The notes: generated by a model not told the origin, from the letters alone. Counted from the first letter of the stretch, positions 11,899-23,585 are shown. The stretch is DNA of 64,000 nt from Chrysemys picta bellii (GCF_011386835.1 NW_027052979.1:17001-81000); one strand, 5' to 3'. Numbers and translations are program-made.

Positions 11899-12193
11899 GG
11901 CAGGTCCCCACTTAGTCCGGACTTCGGACTAAGGTACGCAAATTCAGCTACGTTAATAACGTAGCTGAATTCGAAGTACCTTAGTCCGGACTTACCGCGG
12001 TCCAGACGCGGCCGGAAGTCTCCGCCCGTCGACGCCGCGTACTCCTCTCGGCGAGCTGGAGTACCGGCGCCGACTGTGAGCACTTCCGGGATCGATCCGG
12101 GATCGATTTATCGCGTCTTAACCAGACGCGATAAATCGATCACAGAACATCGATGGCGTGCCGCCGGACTAGCCGGTAAGTGAAGACTAGGCC
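11898..12193. mobile_element. Harbinger MITE, 296 bp, in CR1
   Basis: Flanked by the 3-bp duplication ATA (11895-11897 and 12194-12196), as expected for PIF/Harbinger. Ends read GGGCAGGTCCCC and, inverted, GGCCTAGTCTTC. Internal self-complementary blocks include GTAGCTGAATTC paired with AATTCAGCTACG, and a hairpin around TTATCGCGTCTTAACCAGAC. A copy of identical length lies inverted at 40451-40746 and a relative at 20128-20393. Non-coding. Confidence 0.85.
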
Positions 12194-12195
12194 AT

Positions 12196-12800
12196 ACAGA
12201 ATGGGAAGAGACTGTCTAGGAAGGAGTACGGCAGAAAGGGATCTAGGGGTTATAGTGGACCACAAGCTAAATATGAGTCAACAGTGTGATGCTGTTGCAG
12301 AAAAAACAAACATGATTCTGGGATGCATTAACAGGTGTGTTGTGAGCAAGACACAAGAAGTCATTCTTCCACTATACTCTGCACTGGCTAGGCCTCAACT
12401 GGAGTATTGTGTCCAGTTCTGGGCACCGCATTTCAAGAAAGATATGAAGAAATTGGAGAGGGTCGAGAGAAGAGCAACAAGAATGATTAAAGGTCTTGAG
12501 AACATGACCTATGAAGGAAGGCTGAAAGAATTGGGTTTGTTTAGTTTGGAAAAGAGAAGACTGAGAGGGGACATGATAGCAGTTTTCAGGTATCTAAAAG
12601 GGTGTCAGAAGGAGGAGGGAGAAAACTTGTTCACCTTAGCCTCTAAGGATAGAACAAGAAGCAATGGGCTTAAACTGCAGCAAGGGAGGTTTAGGTTGGA
12701 CATTAGGAAAAAGTTCCTAACTGTCAGGTTAAACACTGGAATAAACTGCCTAGGGAGGTTGTGGAATCTCCATCTCTGGAGATATTTAAGAGTAGATTAG
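12196..12800 (+). pseudogene. CR1 ORF2 C-terminus
   Basis: Continuation of the CR1 frame after the MITE, with the typical C-terminal phrases [30 protein letters not shown] and VERRATRMIKGL. A late frameshift follows KKFLTVR. The 3' UTR ends around 12905 with the usual CGATGACCTCTCGAGGTC block. Confidence 0.85.
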
Positions 12801-12905
12801 ATAAATGCCTATCAGGGATGGTGACAGTATTTGGACCTGCCATGAGAGCAGAAGACTGGACTCGATGACCTCTCGAGGTCCCTTCCAGTCCTAGAATCTA
12901 TAAGT

Positions 12906-13295
12906 AAATACACTGAGAGTAGTGACCCAGCATTTCTGTGGGCAGATTTGCATCTGACTTGCAGCAGAAGTATATCAGAGAGATAATATTGCATGGGTCC
13001 ATGATTATACTTTAATCTGGTATATTTCTTTAAATGACTCTGTTTCGGAGATGCATGCTGTTGTGTTTAGCTTGCACCTGAAGTGTGTTCGTTTACCAGC
13101 TCCAGTTCTTATACAAGTTGGTTTATCATTTGCTCTACTGGGATTTAGGAAGAATAGTTTCCTCTATGTGTCGCACTACACAACTGATCAGGTGCACTGG
13201 GGGAGGCTTCATCTTCCTGGTCTGACACAGGTGCAAGATCTCAGACCACCTGGTTCACTGGTCCAACCAGGTAGAGCAAACTCTACCTGTGCTTC
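12906..13295. other. No recognised feature
   Basis: No gene recognised. A short open frame has no family signature. Confidence 0.3.
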
Positions 13296-13707
13296 TAGAG
13301 CTGAGGGAATAATGGATTTTTGGGTTCCGAGGCTGAACTGGAAAAATAAAAAAAAAATTGGTTCATTTCGAACCAAAACTGAATTTTTTTGGTGACTAAA
13401 CAAATTTTTAAAAAAATTCATTCAGCTCAAAATGAACCATTGTGAATGTCAAACCGAAACCAACATTTCCTAAATGAAATGTCAAAACACAATGACCTTT
13501 TGAAAATGAAATGATGAGTCCAAATATTTCAATTTTTTTTTTCAAAACAAACAGTTTTGATATTTCCTAATTTTTTGTTTGCGGCATTGTTTTGTTTTGG
13601 TGAAACTATTTGCTGACTTTGCCCCAAATTCATGACTAGTTTTGATGCCCCCCAAAATCCATTTGTTTGCAAATTTACTCTTCACCCAATAAATTCAACC
13701 AGCTCTA
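13296..13707. mobile_element. hAT-type MITE, A/T-rich
   Basis: Ends are inverted: TAGAGCTGAGGGAA on the left and TTCAACCAGCTCTA on the right. The flanking 8-mers TGTGCTTC and TTATTTTC are only partly alike, consistent with an old 8-bp duplication. The interior is A/T-rich with self-complementary AAATTTT tracts. A truncated relative starts at 26890. Confidence 0.65.
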
Positions 13708-14589
13708 TTATTTTCACAAGCTTATTTGCATTAATATCAGCAGGCTTCACTGTACTGAGCTCCCCAGGGTGCAAATTCTCTCCCAGGGACAATAAACTCT
13801 GAATTGAAGGTTTCAGTCATCTCAGTTTAACACTTCCCCTCCCTCTCTCTTCTCTTCCCCAGTAACTGATCTCCTAGGCCCCATGCTCCGGAATTTCTCC
13901 TGGAAGTGTTTCAGCGCCTGCATGACTGACGAAGTGCGCTCCACATAGCTGTAGTCTACCATAATGTCAGCTGCAAAACATGAAGAGGAGAGACAATGGC
14001 ACCATTCTGCCCAGTCAAGAGGGGTAGCCAGCCATAGCATGAGGAAACAGCGGAGGCAAGATATGCTATAACCCAGATGGCTGTTGAACGGTATCTGGTT
14101 AAATGGACCCACTTTACATTTTTCAAAATGTTGCGTGGATTTTTTTAATTGCTTAAAAATGTTTTTCTTTGATCATTTTTCCTTTTCCCATCTTTTCTGG
14201 ACCAGAGACCCCTAAAGCAGGGAAAGGGGACAGGGAGCGACTCTTGCTGAGGGGGAGAGGTATGGGGGAGATTTATCCCAAGGCTAGTGATCCAGGTGGA
14301 AGGGAAGCCCCCCAGAGAGGTGGCAGCGATCAAAAGGGGAGACACACCTAAGGAGGAGCGGAGAGGAGAGGGGCTTGGCTAAGTGCATATGAGAAGAGAG
14401 ACCTCAGGGTAGTGACCATAAGTGGGGGAGGAGATCCTGGGGGAAGAGGAGGAGAGAGACCTCTCATGAAGGCGCCTGGGGGAGAATAAAACAGAAAGAA
14501 GCAGAGGAGTGGGCTGGCAGAGAGAGGGAAAGGGGGACAGTGACACAAGGGAGAAAAGTAGTCAGAAAGAAAACGAACTGGAAAATAGT
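13708..14589. other. No recognised gene; purine-rich tract
   Basis: The segment from about 14200 to 14590 is strongly purine-rich on the plus strand. No splice-bounded coding segment is recognised. Confidence 0.3.
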
Positions 14590-15405
14590 GAGAGGAACAA
14601 GGAACAGCCAGACCGGATCAGACACACTGTCCATCCAGCCCAGTGTCCTGTCTCCAGCAGGGACCAGCACCAGGGCCTTCAAAAGGACCCTGCACAGGCA
14701 GATATGGGATAACCTACCCCTATAGACGTCTCATCCTGGTCTCCAATAGCTAGAGATTAAGCCCTGGAGCCAGATGTTTTATCTCCCTTTTAATACTCTT
14801 TTACGGTTTACTCATTAACAGTTATAATCCTGGATATTCGGGATCGCCATACAAAAATCCAATCTGTCTTTGATTCATGTTATGTTCTGGGCCACAACAG
14901 CATCCAGTGGCAGTAAGTTCCACAGTCTAATTACATGTTGTGTGAAAAAGTATTTCCTTTCATTACTAAGGCTACGACTTTGTCATGGAGATCGCGGAAA
15001 TCACAGAATCAGTGACTTCCAAAGACCTCCGTGACTTCAGCCTGCCGAGGCTGGGAGCTGCAGGGTCCCACTGTTGCCTGCGGCAGCCGGGAGCTGTGGG
15101 GTATCCTGAGCTCTGAGCCACCATAGGTGGCCGGGGGGACCCCGCAGCTCCCAGCGGCAGGCGGAGGAGGGCCCTGGAGCTATGAGCCCCCACCTCAGAG
15201 ACAGGTCACCGGCTTCCATGAATTTTTCTTTATTGCCTGTGACCTGTCCTGTGACTTTTACTAAAAATATCCAGGACAAAATCTTAGCTTTATTCATTAC
15301 TTTTGAATTTTCTGCCTTTCATTGTCATTGAATATCCCCTTGTTCTTGTGTTATGAGGTACAGAGAACGGAAGTGTCCATGCTAACCTCTCTAGACCAGT
15401 CATTA
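14590..15405 (-). repeat. CR1 3' fragment, interrupted by a hAT MITE
   Basis: A minus-strand CR1 3' segment (14590-14966) resumes after the inserted MITE at 15301-15405. The two halves join smoothly at the TTCATTAC duplication. It is more diverged than the 9.6-kb CR1 copy. Confidence 0.7.
14967..15292. mobile_element. hAT MITE, 326 bp, with exact 8-bp duplication
   Basis: Flanked by TTCATTAC at 14959-14966 and 15293-15300, the 8-bp duplication typical of hAT transposition. Ends are TAAGGCTACGACTTTGTC and, inverted, TAAAGCTAAGATTTTGTC. Subterminal blocks around GTGACAGG/CCTGTCAC-like sequence are also inverted. No coding capacity. Confidence 0.85.
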
Positions 15406-15721
15406 ATAGAGTCAGAGACTTTTGCCTAGCAGTACAGTACCCATAGAGGGGCAGCACTCACACCTCATGTCCGTAGCCCCTCCCGGGGCTATATGGGGAG
15501 CACCACCCCAGCCCCACTCAGTTCCCTTGCACTCAACATCCAGGGAAAGACTCCGATGCAGCAGGAATGGAGGCTGCTTCGTGGAATACACGTCTGCCTC
15601 ACATCTCAAAGAACCACCGATACCGTAAGTAACCATTTCTTCTTCTTCACATGGATGCAGGCGCGTGTTCCAGGTAGGTGACTTGCAAGCAGAAACCCTT
15701 GTAGGAGGTGGGGCTCAGAGT

Positions 15722-16853
15722 CTATCGGAGTAGGCACTGCAGGACTGCTCTTCCGAGATTAATATCTGCTCTGGAAAATGCAGTGATAACATAATGGTCT
15801 GCAAATGTATGGCTGGATGACCAAGTGGCCGCCCTGCAAATGTCTAATATAGAAATGTCATTGAGGACTGCTACCAACGTTGCCTGTGCTCTCGCCAAAT
15901 GAACCCATAGCTGCTGAGGAGGTGTAGCCAAAGTTATCTCATATGCAGACCTGATACAAGATGTTTTCCATCTAGTGATGGCCTGTGCAGAGACCCCTTG
16001 TCCCTTCATGCGGTCCACATATGACACAAACAGGCGAAGCGAAGCACAGAACGGTTCCATCCCGTTCAGGTAACAGGCTAGACCCCATGTAATGTCTAAC
16101 ATATGGAGATGAAGCTCCTCCAGGGGGGAATATGGCTTAAAGAAGAACACAGGCAAGTACAACACCTGGTTCAAATGAAACTGAGAGACCACTTTGGATA
16201 AGAACTTTGGGTCTGGCCGAAGCATTATCTTGTCCTTCGAGAACTGCATGTAATGAGGCCCAGCCACCTGGGCCTGCAACTCACCCACCCGCCTTGCATC
16301 CACTCACTGTTTCCTGAGACAGAAGGCGCAGTGAACAGGATGCAAGAGGCTCAAATGGAGTCCTCATTAGAGGCACTAAGACAGTGGGACCGGCTCTCAG
16401 ACCAGAGGATGCAGGTGGAGAAGTCCTTTCAGAAATCTCGTCACCATGGTGCTGGAAAAAAACTGATTTCCTTTGGATAGGAGGATGCAATGCTGATATT
16501 GCTGCCAAGTGCATTCTCGGAGAACTGGGGGCCAAGATCAATTTCTGAAGGTGTATTAGGTACTCTAAGATGTCCTGGATGGAAGCTTCCGCCGGATGGG
16601 TCCCACAGGCCAAGGACCACACCAAAAACTTCTTCCACTTTGCTAAGTTCGTCGTCCTAGTGGACAACTTCCTATTGTTAAGTAGGACGTGTTGGACAGT
16701 CTCCAAGCAACACTCTTCTTCTTCATTCATCCATGCAGCAGCCATGCCATAAGGTGCAGGGAGCTGATGACCGATGCAGCATGAGGCCATGGTCCTGTGC
16801 GAGGAGGTCGGGATGGAGAGGAAGTGATACAGGAGGCTGAACTGACAGAGCAA
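15722..16853 (-). pseudogene. DIRS-like tyrosine recombinase
   Basis: Two overlapping minus-strand frames (16281-16853 and 15722-16303) give the recombinase. The C-terminal signature ICRAATWSSSHTFADHY includes the HxxxY-type catalytic end with the nucleophilic tyrosine. This enzyme joins the circular cDNA to the genome. One frameshift near 16290 breaks the ORF. Confidence 0.8.
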
Positions 16854-17655
16854 GGAGTTCCGAGGACAAGCACTATCTTGGCAACACAGGAGTGATCAGG
16901 ATGAGCCTGGCTCGATCTGCCTCGTGTTTGGTCATGACCTGAGGAATGATTGGGATAGGAGGAAAGGCACACAGCAGGGTCGAATGCCAGCTGCAGAGGA
17001 AGACAGCAGAGAGGGAGCTCGGGCTGAGTCCCCCGACAGCAGAATAGACGATACTTCCTGCTTTCCCTCATCGAAAATGGGTCAATTGTGGGGATGCCAA
17101 ACGTTGCGAAGATGATCCAAAGGGCACTTGCCTTCAGTGACAACTCGTGACTCAGGGAGACGGTCCTGCTGAGATGGTCGGCAAGACGATTCTGCATGCC
17201 TGGTAAGTGGGCAGCTACCAGGGTGATGTCCTCTTAATACAGAACTGCCACAGGTGGATCACCTCTAGGCAGAGTAATCTGGAGTGGCCTCCCCCTTGTT
17301 TGTTCACATAGTACATCGCGGTGGTATTGTTGGTGAGTATGTGAACTGCTGAATGCCTGATACAGTCCCAGAAGGCACGACATCCATTGTGCATGGCCCG
17401 AAGTTCCAGCACATTGATATGGAGTGAGGCTTCCTGTTCTGTCCACAGGCCCTGCACTTCAGTGAGTCTAGATGCGCCCCCCAAACCAGAAGGCAGGTGT
17501 CGATGAACATTGTCTTGGTTGGAGAGAGCTGAATGAACAAGTCTCCTTGACATGCATTGCGCAGAGATGTCCACCAGCACCAGGAGTCCAGGACTAATGG
17601 TGGGAGGTGCACCAATCTGTCCAGGGAGTACAGGGCAGGGCCATAACCATCCCAA
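16727..17655 (-). pseudogene. DIRS-like RNase H fragments
   Basis: The frame at 17215-17655 includes INVLELRAMHNG and LTNNTTAMYYVNKQGG, an RNase H core. The family normally has D before NTTAM, so here a catalytic aspartate appears changed to asparagine. The next frame (16727-17197) carries LADHLSRT, the end of the domain. Frameshifts separate them. Confidence 0.75.
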
Positions 17656-17795
17656 GCTACATGTGAAGGGGGCAAAGGTGCAGACTGGTGACCTGGACCC
17701 CCCGTGTACAAGCGGACAGGCTCAGGCACACTCAGACAGTTTTGGAGGGCTGAAATTGCAGACTGAGGAAAAGCTGTCGAATTGCCTTGAAGCAG

Positions 17796-18296
17796 TCAGT
17801 CGGTAGGGATGCTCTCAACCTCATGGAATCTTACAGTGCTGCAATGAACTCGATTTTTTGAGCGGGAACCAAGGTTGACTTTTTGGTGTTTAAAATGATT
17901 CCAAGATGGTTGAGCAAATGCAATATAGTGTTGACTTGTGCAAGAACCTCCTCTCTGGAGCCACCCTTCAGCAACCAGATATTGAGGTACGGGAAGATGT
18001 GGATTCCTTTCCTCCTGAGATATGACCACTGCCATGCATTTGGTGAAAACTCTGGGGGCAGAAGAAAGGTCAAAAGGGAGAACTGTGCATTGAAAATGGC
18101 ATTCTCCTACCAGGAAACGAAGAAACTTCCCATGACTCAGTAGAATCGCCACATGGAAATAAGCGTCCTGAAGGTCCAGAGCAGCAAACCAGTCGTTCTG
18201 AGACAGTGCAGGGAGGACAGCCGATAGAGTGACCATATGGAACCTCATGTACTTGATGAATTTCTTGAGGCCGTGAAGGTTGAGGATGGGTCTCAT
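17796..18296 (-). pseudogene. DIRS-like reverse transcriptase fragment
   Basis: The frame contains RPILNLHGLKKFI, then WFAALDLQDAYFHVAI (first catalytic block) and the LPFDLSSAPRVFTK block. A frameshift near 18050 moves the reading to the frame at 17831-18073. There the active-site block reads PYLNIWLLKGG instead of the usual PYLDDWLLKG, so both catalytic aspartates are lost. Inactive RT. Confidence 0.8.
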
Positions 18297-18940
18297 CCTG
18301 CCCTAGGATTTTGGTATCAGGAAGTACCGGGAGTAAAAGCTGTGCCCCAGTATTCTGGGAAGACTTCCTCCACCACTGCCAACGTCAAGAGAGAGCTGAC
18401 CTGCTCAATGAGCAGTGTCTCGTGAGAGGGTCCCTGAAGAGGGATGGGGAGATTGGATGCGGAGGAGACGTGGAGAGAAACTGGATGGAGTAGCCTGATC
18501 TAAGAGTGTCTAGGACCCACCTGTTGCAGATGATCGAGACCCAGGCATTGTAAAAATGAACCTGCCTGTCCCCAAAGGAATGGAAGTACAACAAGGGCAG
18601 AAGAACAGCAACTGGAATGGTGCTCTGGACCAAGGAGTCAAAATGGGATCTTAGCAGGCACCAGAGGAGGGCGAGGGGATCGGCCGAGCCCCAAACTTGA
18701 GTGTTTCCTTTTCCTGGGATAGTCTTGCTGTCTCGGACGAAAGGGCTGCACGAAGGGATGCTGTGGCCTATACTGTTGTTGTTGCCATGCCCCATAATGG
18801 AATCTCTGCCTGAGCAGCGTGTACACCCAGAAGGATCTTAAGGTAATCCAGAAATCCTTAAAGGAATGCAGGGTGTCATCTCTCTTATCTGAAAACAAGG
18901 TCTAGTTAGCAAGGACATACAAAGTGATCCCTGAGTTTTC

Positions 18941-19122
18941 ATAGAATATCACAGGGTTAGAAGGGACCTCAGGAGGTCATCTAGTCCAACCCCCTGCTCA
19001 AAGCAGGGCCAATCCCCAGACAGACTTTTGCCCCAGATCCTTAAATGGCCCCCTCAAGGATTGAACTAACAACTCTGGGTTTAGTAGGCCAATGCTCAAA
19101 CCACTGAGCTACCTCGCCCCCC
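18941..19122 (-). repeat. tRNA-derived SINE, Cry type
   Basis: Read on the minus strand, it begins with a tRNA-like head: A-box region TAGCTCAGTGGTTTGAGC and B-box-like GTTAGTTCAATCC. A tail with CTGCTTTGAGCAGGGGGTTG follows, ending in a CR1-like ATTCTATGA. This matches my knowledge of the cryptodiran turtle polIII SINE. RNA polymerase III would transcribe it; mobilisation is thought to use CR1. Confidence 0.85.
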
Positions 19123-19439
19123 AGGAGGCCTGCATCATAGTAACCGCAGAGGCCATCATCCTGGCCAAAGTGTCTGTAATGTCCAGGGCAGACTGCAGTG
19201 ACGTCTTGGCCACAAAGCAGCCCTTGGCAACTGTGGCACTCTGTGCCTCAAAGCAGCACCCTGGAACCCCCATAGCCACCCTGTCATTTGGTATATTTCA
19301 TACAAAGTTTGACGCTGTATGGAATAGGGGAGAACATTAATAATACTGTTGACACCAATGTTATAAAACTGCAATGAGTCTAACCAGATATGCCATGTGA
19401 GGTATCTGCGGAAATGTTATAATTTGCCAAGTATGATAT

Positions 19440-20095
19440 AGATTCATAGATTCTAGGACTGGAAGGGACCTCGAGAGGTCATCGAGTCCAGTCCCCTGCC
19501 CTCATGGCAAGACCAAATACTGTCTAGACCATCCCTGATAGACATCTAACCTACTCTTAAATATCTCCAGAGATGGAGATTCCACAACCTCCCTAGGCAA
19601 TTTATTCCAGTGTTTAACCACCCTGACAGTCAGGAACTTTTTCCTAATGTCCAACCTAAACCTCCCTTGCTGCAGTTTAAGCCCATTGCTTCTTGTTCTA
19701 TCCTTAGAGACTAAGGTGAACAAGTTTTCTCCCTCCTCCTTATAACATACTGGCTATTCCCTATCACCTTTCCACCTTCCAAGTGTTTGGAGATGATTTC
19801 CTTAACCACTTGCTCCATTATCTTCCCTGGCACAGAAGTTAAACTAACTGGTCTGTAGTTTCATGGGTTGTTTTTATTTCCCTTTTTATAGATGGGCACT
19901 ATATTTGCCCTTTTCCAGTCTTCTAGAATCTCTCCCGTCTCCCATGATTTTCCAAAGATAATAGCTAGAGGCTCAGATACCTCCTCTATTAGCTCCTTGA
20001 GTATTCTAGGATGCATTTCATCAGGCCCTGGTGACTTGCAGGCATCCAACTTTTCTAAGTGATTTTTAACTTGTTCTTTTTCTATTCTTGTTTAT
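19440..20095 (-). repeat. CR1 fragment with internal deletion
   Basis: Minus-strand CR1. The 3' UTR and the C-terminal frame (19502-19723, with [17 protein letters not shown] and [16 protein letters not shown]) are joined directly, at about 19740, to an upstream RT piece (19861-20049 with [20 protein letters not shown]). The intervening catalytic RT is missing. Wording is very close to the CR1 at 9640-12905, so the same subfamily. Confidence 0.85.
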
Positions 20096-20127
20096 ATGTT
20101 CGTATCACCTTTGTATTATGAGTTTAA

Positions 20128-20393
20128 GGGTAGGTCTATACTTACTTCCTGGTCCGGCGGTAAGCAATCGATCTTCTGGGATCGATCCTGGAAGTGCTCG
20201 CCGTCGACGCCGGTACTCCAGCTCGGCGAGAGGAGTACGCGGCATCGACGGGGGAGCCTCCCTGCCTGCCACGTTTGGACCCGCGGTATGTTCGAACTAA
20301 GGTACTTCAACTTCAGCTACATTATTCACGTAGCTGAAGTTGCGTATCTTAGTTTAAAGTGGGGGGTTAGTGTGGACCAGGCCATAGATATGT
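20128..20393. mobile_element. Harbinger MITE, 266 bp
   Basis: Ends are GGGTAGGTCTATACTTA and TAGTGTGGACCAGGCC. The interior shares GCCGGTACTCCAGCTCG and the hairpin AACTTCAGCTAC/GTAGCTGAAGTT with the copies at 11898 and 40451. The flanking triplets (TAA and ATA) do not match cleanly, so the duplication has decayed. Confidence 0.75.
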
Positions 20394-20404
20394 GGGGTAT
20401 ATCT

Positions 20405-21213
20405 GTATTTCCAAGCTAGTGCTGTGTTTCTGGGTGACCCCCAGACAGATTGGCATCAGCATTGCCTAGCCTGTTCGATGGCCCATCAGGGGTCATCAGC
20501 TGTACAAAGAATCCATTGAAAGGAACCAGGGAAGATACCTTATGAGTCAGCAAGGCATGTGGTATGCCTGCGGACAGAGAATTCTAAGGCTTTTCCATGC
20601 CATGTGCAGGGCAGCTTGTGTTTGGGATAAAGGAAGTACAAGCCACATGGCAAAGGATATAAAAGGCAGCTGCATCTTCTTCATTTTGTCTTCATTTCTG
20701 CTTCTTACCTCTGGAGTGACTCTTCTACAAACTGAAGCTCCGAACAAAGGATTGCATGACCCATCCAAGCTGTGGATGTGTTCCAGAGGGACTTTCAAGC
20801 CAGCAAACTCACCAATACTGCTAAGAACCTGATATATGGACTTTGAAGTCTTTGTATGTATGTGACTGTTTTACCATTTAACAATTCTCTTCTTGTTCTG
20901 GCTTTTGTCTTTATAATAAACCTTTATTTTTAGATGCTAACGGACTATCTGGCAGCGTGGTATTTTGACTTGGTAAAATGGCTGACCCTTTGGGGTCAGG
21001 AGAACATTTTGTATAGTGAGCAGAATTTTTAAATAACTTCACACTATACCAGACCTAGGTGCTGATTGAGAGCCAGAGAACTGGTGATGTCTAGTTTACC
21101 TAGATTTCTGGCTTGGGGCTTGCGCCGGTTCTGGTGTGCATTGTGAAGAGGAACCCCCAGGTATTGACCATGGCCCTGGTTGCAGCCAATACCACCCGGT
21201 AGAGGGGCTACAT
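20405..21213 (+). repeat. Solo LTR with TATA box and poly(A) signal
   Basis: LTR-like stretch: a TATA-type box (ATATAAAAGG, 20657-20666), a poly(A) signal (AATAAA, 20915-20920) and a 3' end reading AGAGGGGCTACA. The last 60 bp resemble the end of the LTR at 27900-28684 (GAGGAACCCCCAGGTAT versus GCGGAACCCCTAGATAC), so both belong to one family. No internal genes adjoin, hence solo. The 5' limit is approximate. Confidence 0.6.
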
Positions 21214-22670
21214 AAGAGGGGGAAATCTCTTCAGTGACAGAGGGGAAACGAGCCACGTTATGAGCTTAAAATGCTTCCAGACAGAAATTGAACCAACCAA
21301 ACAGAAGAGAATCACTAGCCACAAGGTTACACGACATTCGTTTAGAAGAGGGAGCAAAGGGCAGCGGAAGAGCGAACTGGAGGGAACTAACAGACGTTCT
21401 TAAATTGTATTTGGCTGCTGCTGCTGCTGTGCCACCGATGTGCCAGGCCGGTGGGAGGCGCTTTCTTAATCCGAGTCAGAACTGCTGCTCGACCCACTTC
21501 CATGCTGAAAGGGACAAGGATTGACGTGTATTAGATACCGTGAGAATAGCCCTCTCCCACGGCTGTCTGCATTCACAGCAGTTACCGTCCCGCAGCCTGT
21601 GTCACAAGACGGGAGCTGGCCCTGGTGCCTGGCCAGCTACACTCCGGCTGCTCCCGTGTCAGCTGTACGTGGTGCCCTTCACTTCCTGACCCGACATTGG
21701 CATCATTTTCCGGTGGCTCCTGGGAGGGACGGCCGGGGCTAGTAACTGGTTTCTCTGCTCGCCCATAGCACAGAGCTAGGGGTGATGATGGCAGCTCTCC
21801 TAGCCAGGCCTGCAGCAGGCATGGGGGGAGCCAGGACTGCTCAGGCATTGAGGAATGGGCAGGGGAGTGGAGATGGAAAATTCGACCTTCGAGGGAAGCA
21901 CAAGCCCACGAGCTACCCTTCAGGAACAGCCCTGGCAGGCTTGGGGACTCCCGGCCAGGCTGAGCCAGCAGGAAGGAGGCGGGAGGGCTGCAGCCCTGGC
22001 CCCCGAGCATGCCCAGTGTGATGAGAAGGCCCTGGGCACAGAGAAATCAGTGGCCAGGCCCAGCAGGACGGGCACCACACAACGCTAAACAACGAGCTCA
22101 CTGCACAATATTGGTTGCCAACCAGGACGCTGCTTCACCTTGGAAAGGAATCGCCCGGCAGAGATGGGCTGCGCAGGAAGACACTGAAACGGCCCGACCT
22201 GCAACCCCTGGCACTGCGCGGGGAGGCCGGGCTTTGAGTCCAGTTCTCAGCCCCGAACCTCTGCACCAGCCAATGCTGCTGGGCTTCTCGACACCCGCCA
22301 GGTGATTCCAGGGGCAGGTCCCCGCTCCTGAGCCCAGCCAAGTAGAATTGCCACTAACTGCACCACAGCAACCCCAGGGGCTGCGGCAGCACGTGCGGTA
22401 CTACGTCCCCAGCAGGACGCTAAGGCCCCGCCCGGCGAAGACGTGTACACGTGCCTGACGGTACCTCAGACTGAGCATCACTGATTTCCAGGTGCTGCTT
22501 ACGAGCTAACGCTGAGCATGTGCACACGCTGTGCAGACTCGGGGCCTCAGGCAGGGAGTCAGTCCCTGCAAGGGCTTCCAGCGCCGGGCTCTGTGGCAGA
22601 GGGACATTCTGGCTGGATGATGGGTTTGTACAAAGGCGTCACACCCAGTAAGCTGGGTTGGTTTGTTGCA

Positions 22671-22760
22671 GCCACGTGTCCCTGTACATGAGTGAGGCTG
22701 GCCACAGAATGCAGGTGGGCGCAGCACTGGCCAACGTGCTGGAGAGGTCCCTGGGAATCC
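22671..22760 (+). other. Exon-like segment, unrecognised
   Basis: A pyrimidine/T-rich tract ending GTTTGTTGCAG is followed by an open frame (HVSLYMSEAGHRM, then GAALANVLERSLGIQPAFV) ending at a GTGTGT donor-like site. No protein family is recognised, and no partner exon on the same strand was found. Could be chance. Confidence 0.2.
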
Positions 22761-23328
22761 AGCCTGCCTTTGTGAGGTGTGTCAAGGTGCCACGTCATGG
22801 CCCTGACATTCTGTGCTGAGCTGAGTTCTCCGTCCCACCCGAGTGCCCTGAGCTGTGGCTGCGTGCTAGTCCTGCTCCCTCTGTTTCATTTCCTGACACT
22901 GACTCTAGGAACACCTGGGTTCCCAGCAGAGCTGGGCCGGTCCTGCACCGGTTTGGCTGCACAAGGTGCGATGCAGCAGCCTGTAGGCGCAGGCGGGTTT
23001 GGTTTGAGGTTTGAATACATTAACCAGTGATGCCCTGGCCAGTACAAACCCTAATCCGGAATCCAGGGACCTGGTGAAAACAGCCGACTCTTAAGGGGAA
23101 AAGAAAATGTTTCCAGGGACTGGTGTAATGTCCCCTGGCTGCAGGGAGCAGAGAGGGTGGGTTCTGATGTCCCCAGAGCCCCATGTACGGGTTGGGAACA
23201 GAGCAGTCCCTAACCCAGCTAAGCCTTGGGCTGTGGGCCCTGCACAGCATCCCAGCACAGGGCTGACGCTAATGGTGCATCTTCTTCTGCAACGTGGCCC
23301 CCACACCCCAGTGACCAGGGCTCTGTAC

Positions 23329-23585
23329 CTTGTGTCCATGGCGACCATGGCCATGTTTCTAATGTTTGTGATGATGCCCATGAGGTCCACCTGGGGGATG
23401 ACACCCAGGATGGTGAGGGCATCCAGGTCCATGCGGGTGGTGTCCATGCGGGTGGTGTCCAGGGGGATGAGACCCACCAGGCCCAGGGCATACAGGAGGG
23501 GGAGGAGGACAGACAACAGGGGAGCAAGGACTCGGGTGAGGGTGGCAATGTGGCGTGTTTGGTGGTGGTCTCCCACCAGGGGGTC
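23329..23585 (-). other. Candidate exon, unrecognised protein
   Basis: A minus-strand frame of 257 nt between an acceptor-like CTTTGTCTGGTAG and a donor-like AAG/GTACAG. It encodes a hydrophobic stretch (VLAPLLSVLLPLLYALGLVG), then a 5-residue unit DTTRM present twice from a 15-bp duplication, then LTILGVIPQVDLMGIITNI. The hydrophobic stretch could be a membrane helix. Three other frames are also open here, so coding status is doubtful. Confidence 0.25.

Larger units (their letters stand above)
9640..12905 (+). mobile_element. CR1 LINE, 5'-truncated, interrupted by a MITE
   Basis: A chicken-repeat-1 type non-LTR retrotransposon. It starts in the last codons of ORF1 and runs through ORF2 to the 3' end near 12905. 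ORF2 is broken: stops at 11252 (TGA within the NYRP block) and 11530 (TAG), frameshifts near 10150 and 10330, and a MITE insertion at 11898-12193. After removal of the MITE and one copy of its ATA duplication the C-terminal frame continues. Confidence 0.9.
15415..18935 (-). mobile_element. DIRS-like tyrosine-recombinase retroelement, decayed
   Basis: Minus-strand fragments in the order reverse transcriptase, RNase H, tyrosine recombinase match the DIRS order. DIRS elements integrate with a phage-type recombinase rather than a DDE integrase. The left part, near 15600-15625, carries the phrase GAACCACCGATACCGTAAGT, which I associate with turtle DIRS termini. Exact ends and the inverted terminal repeats could not be fixed. 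A SINE abuts at 18941. Frames are broken many times. Confidence 0.8.
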
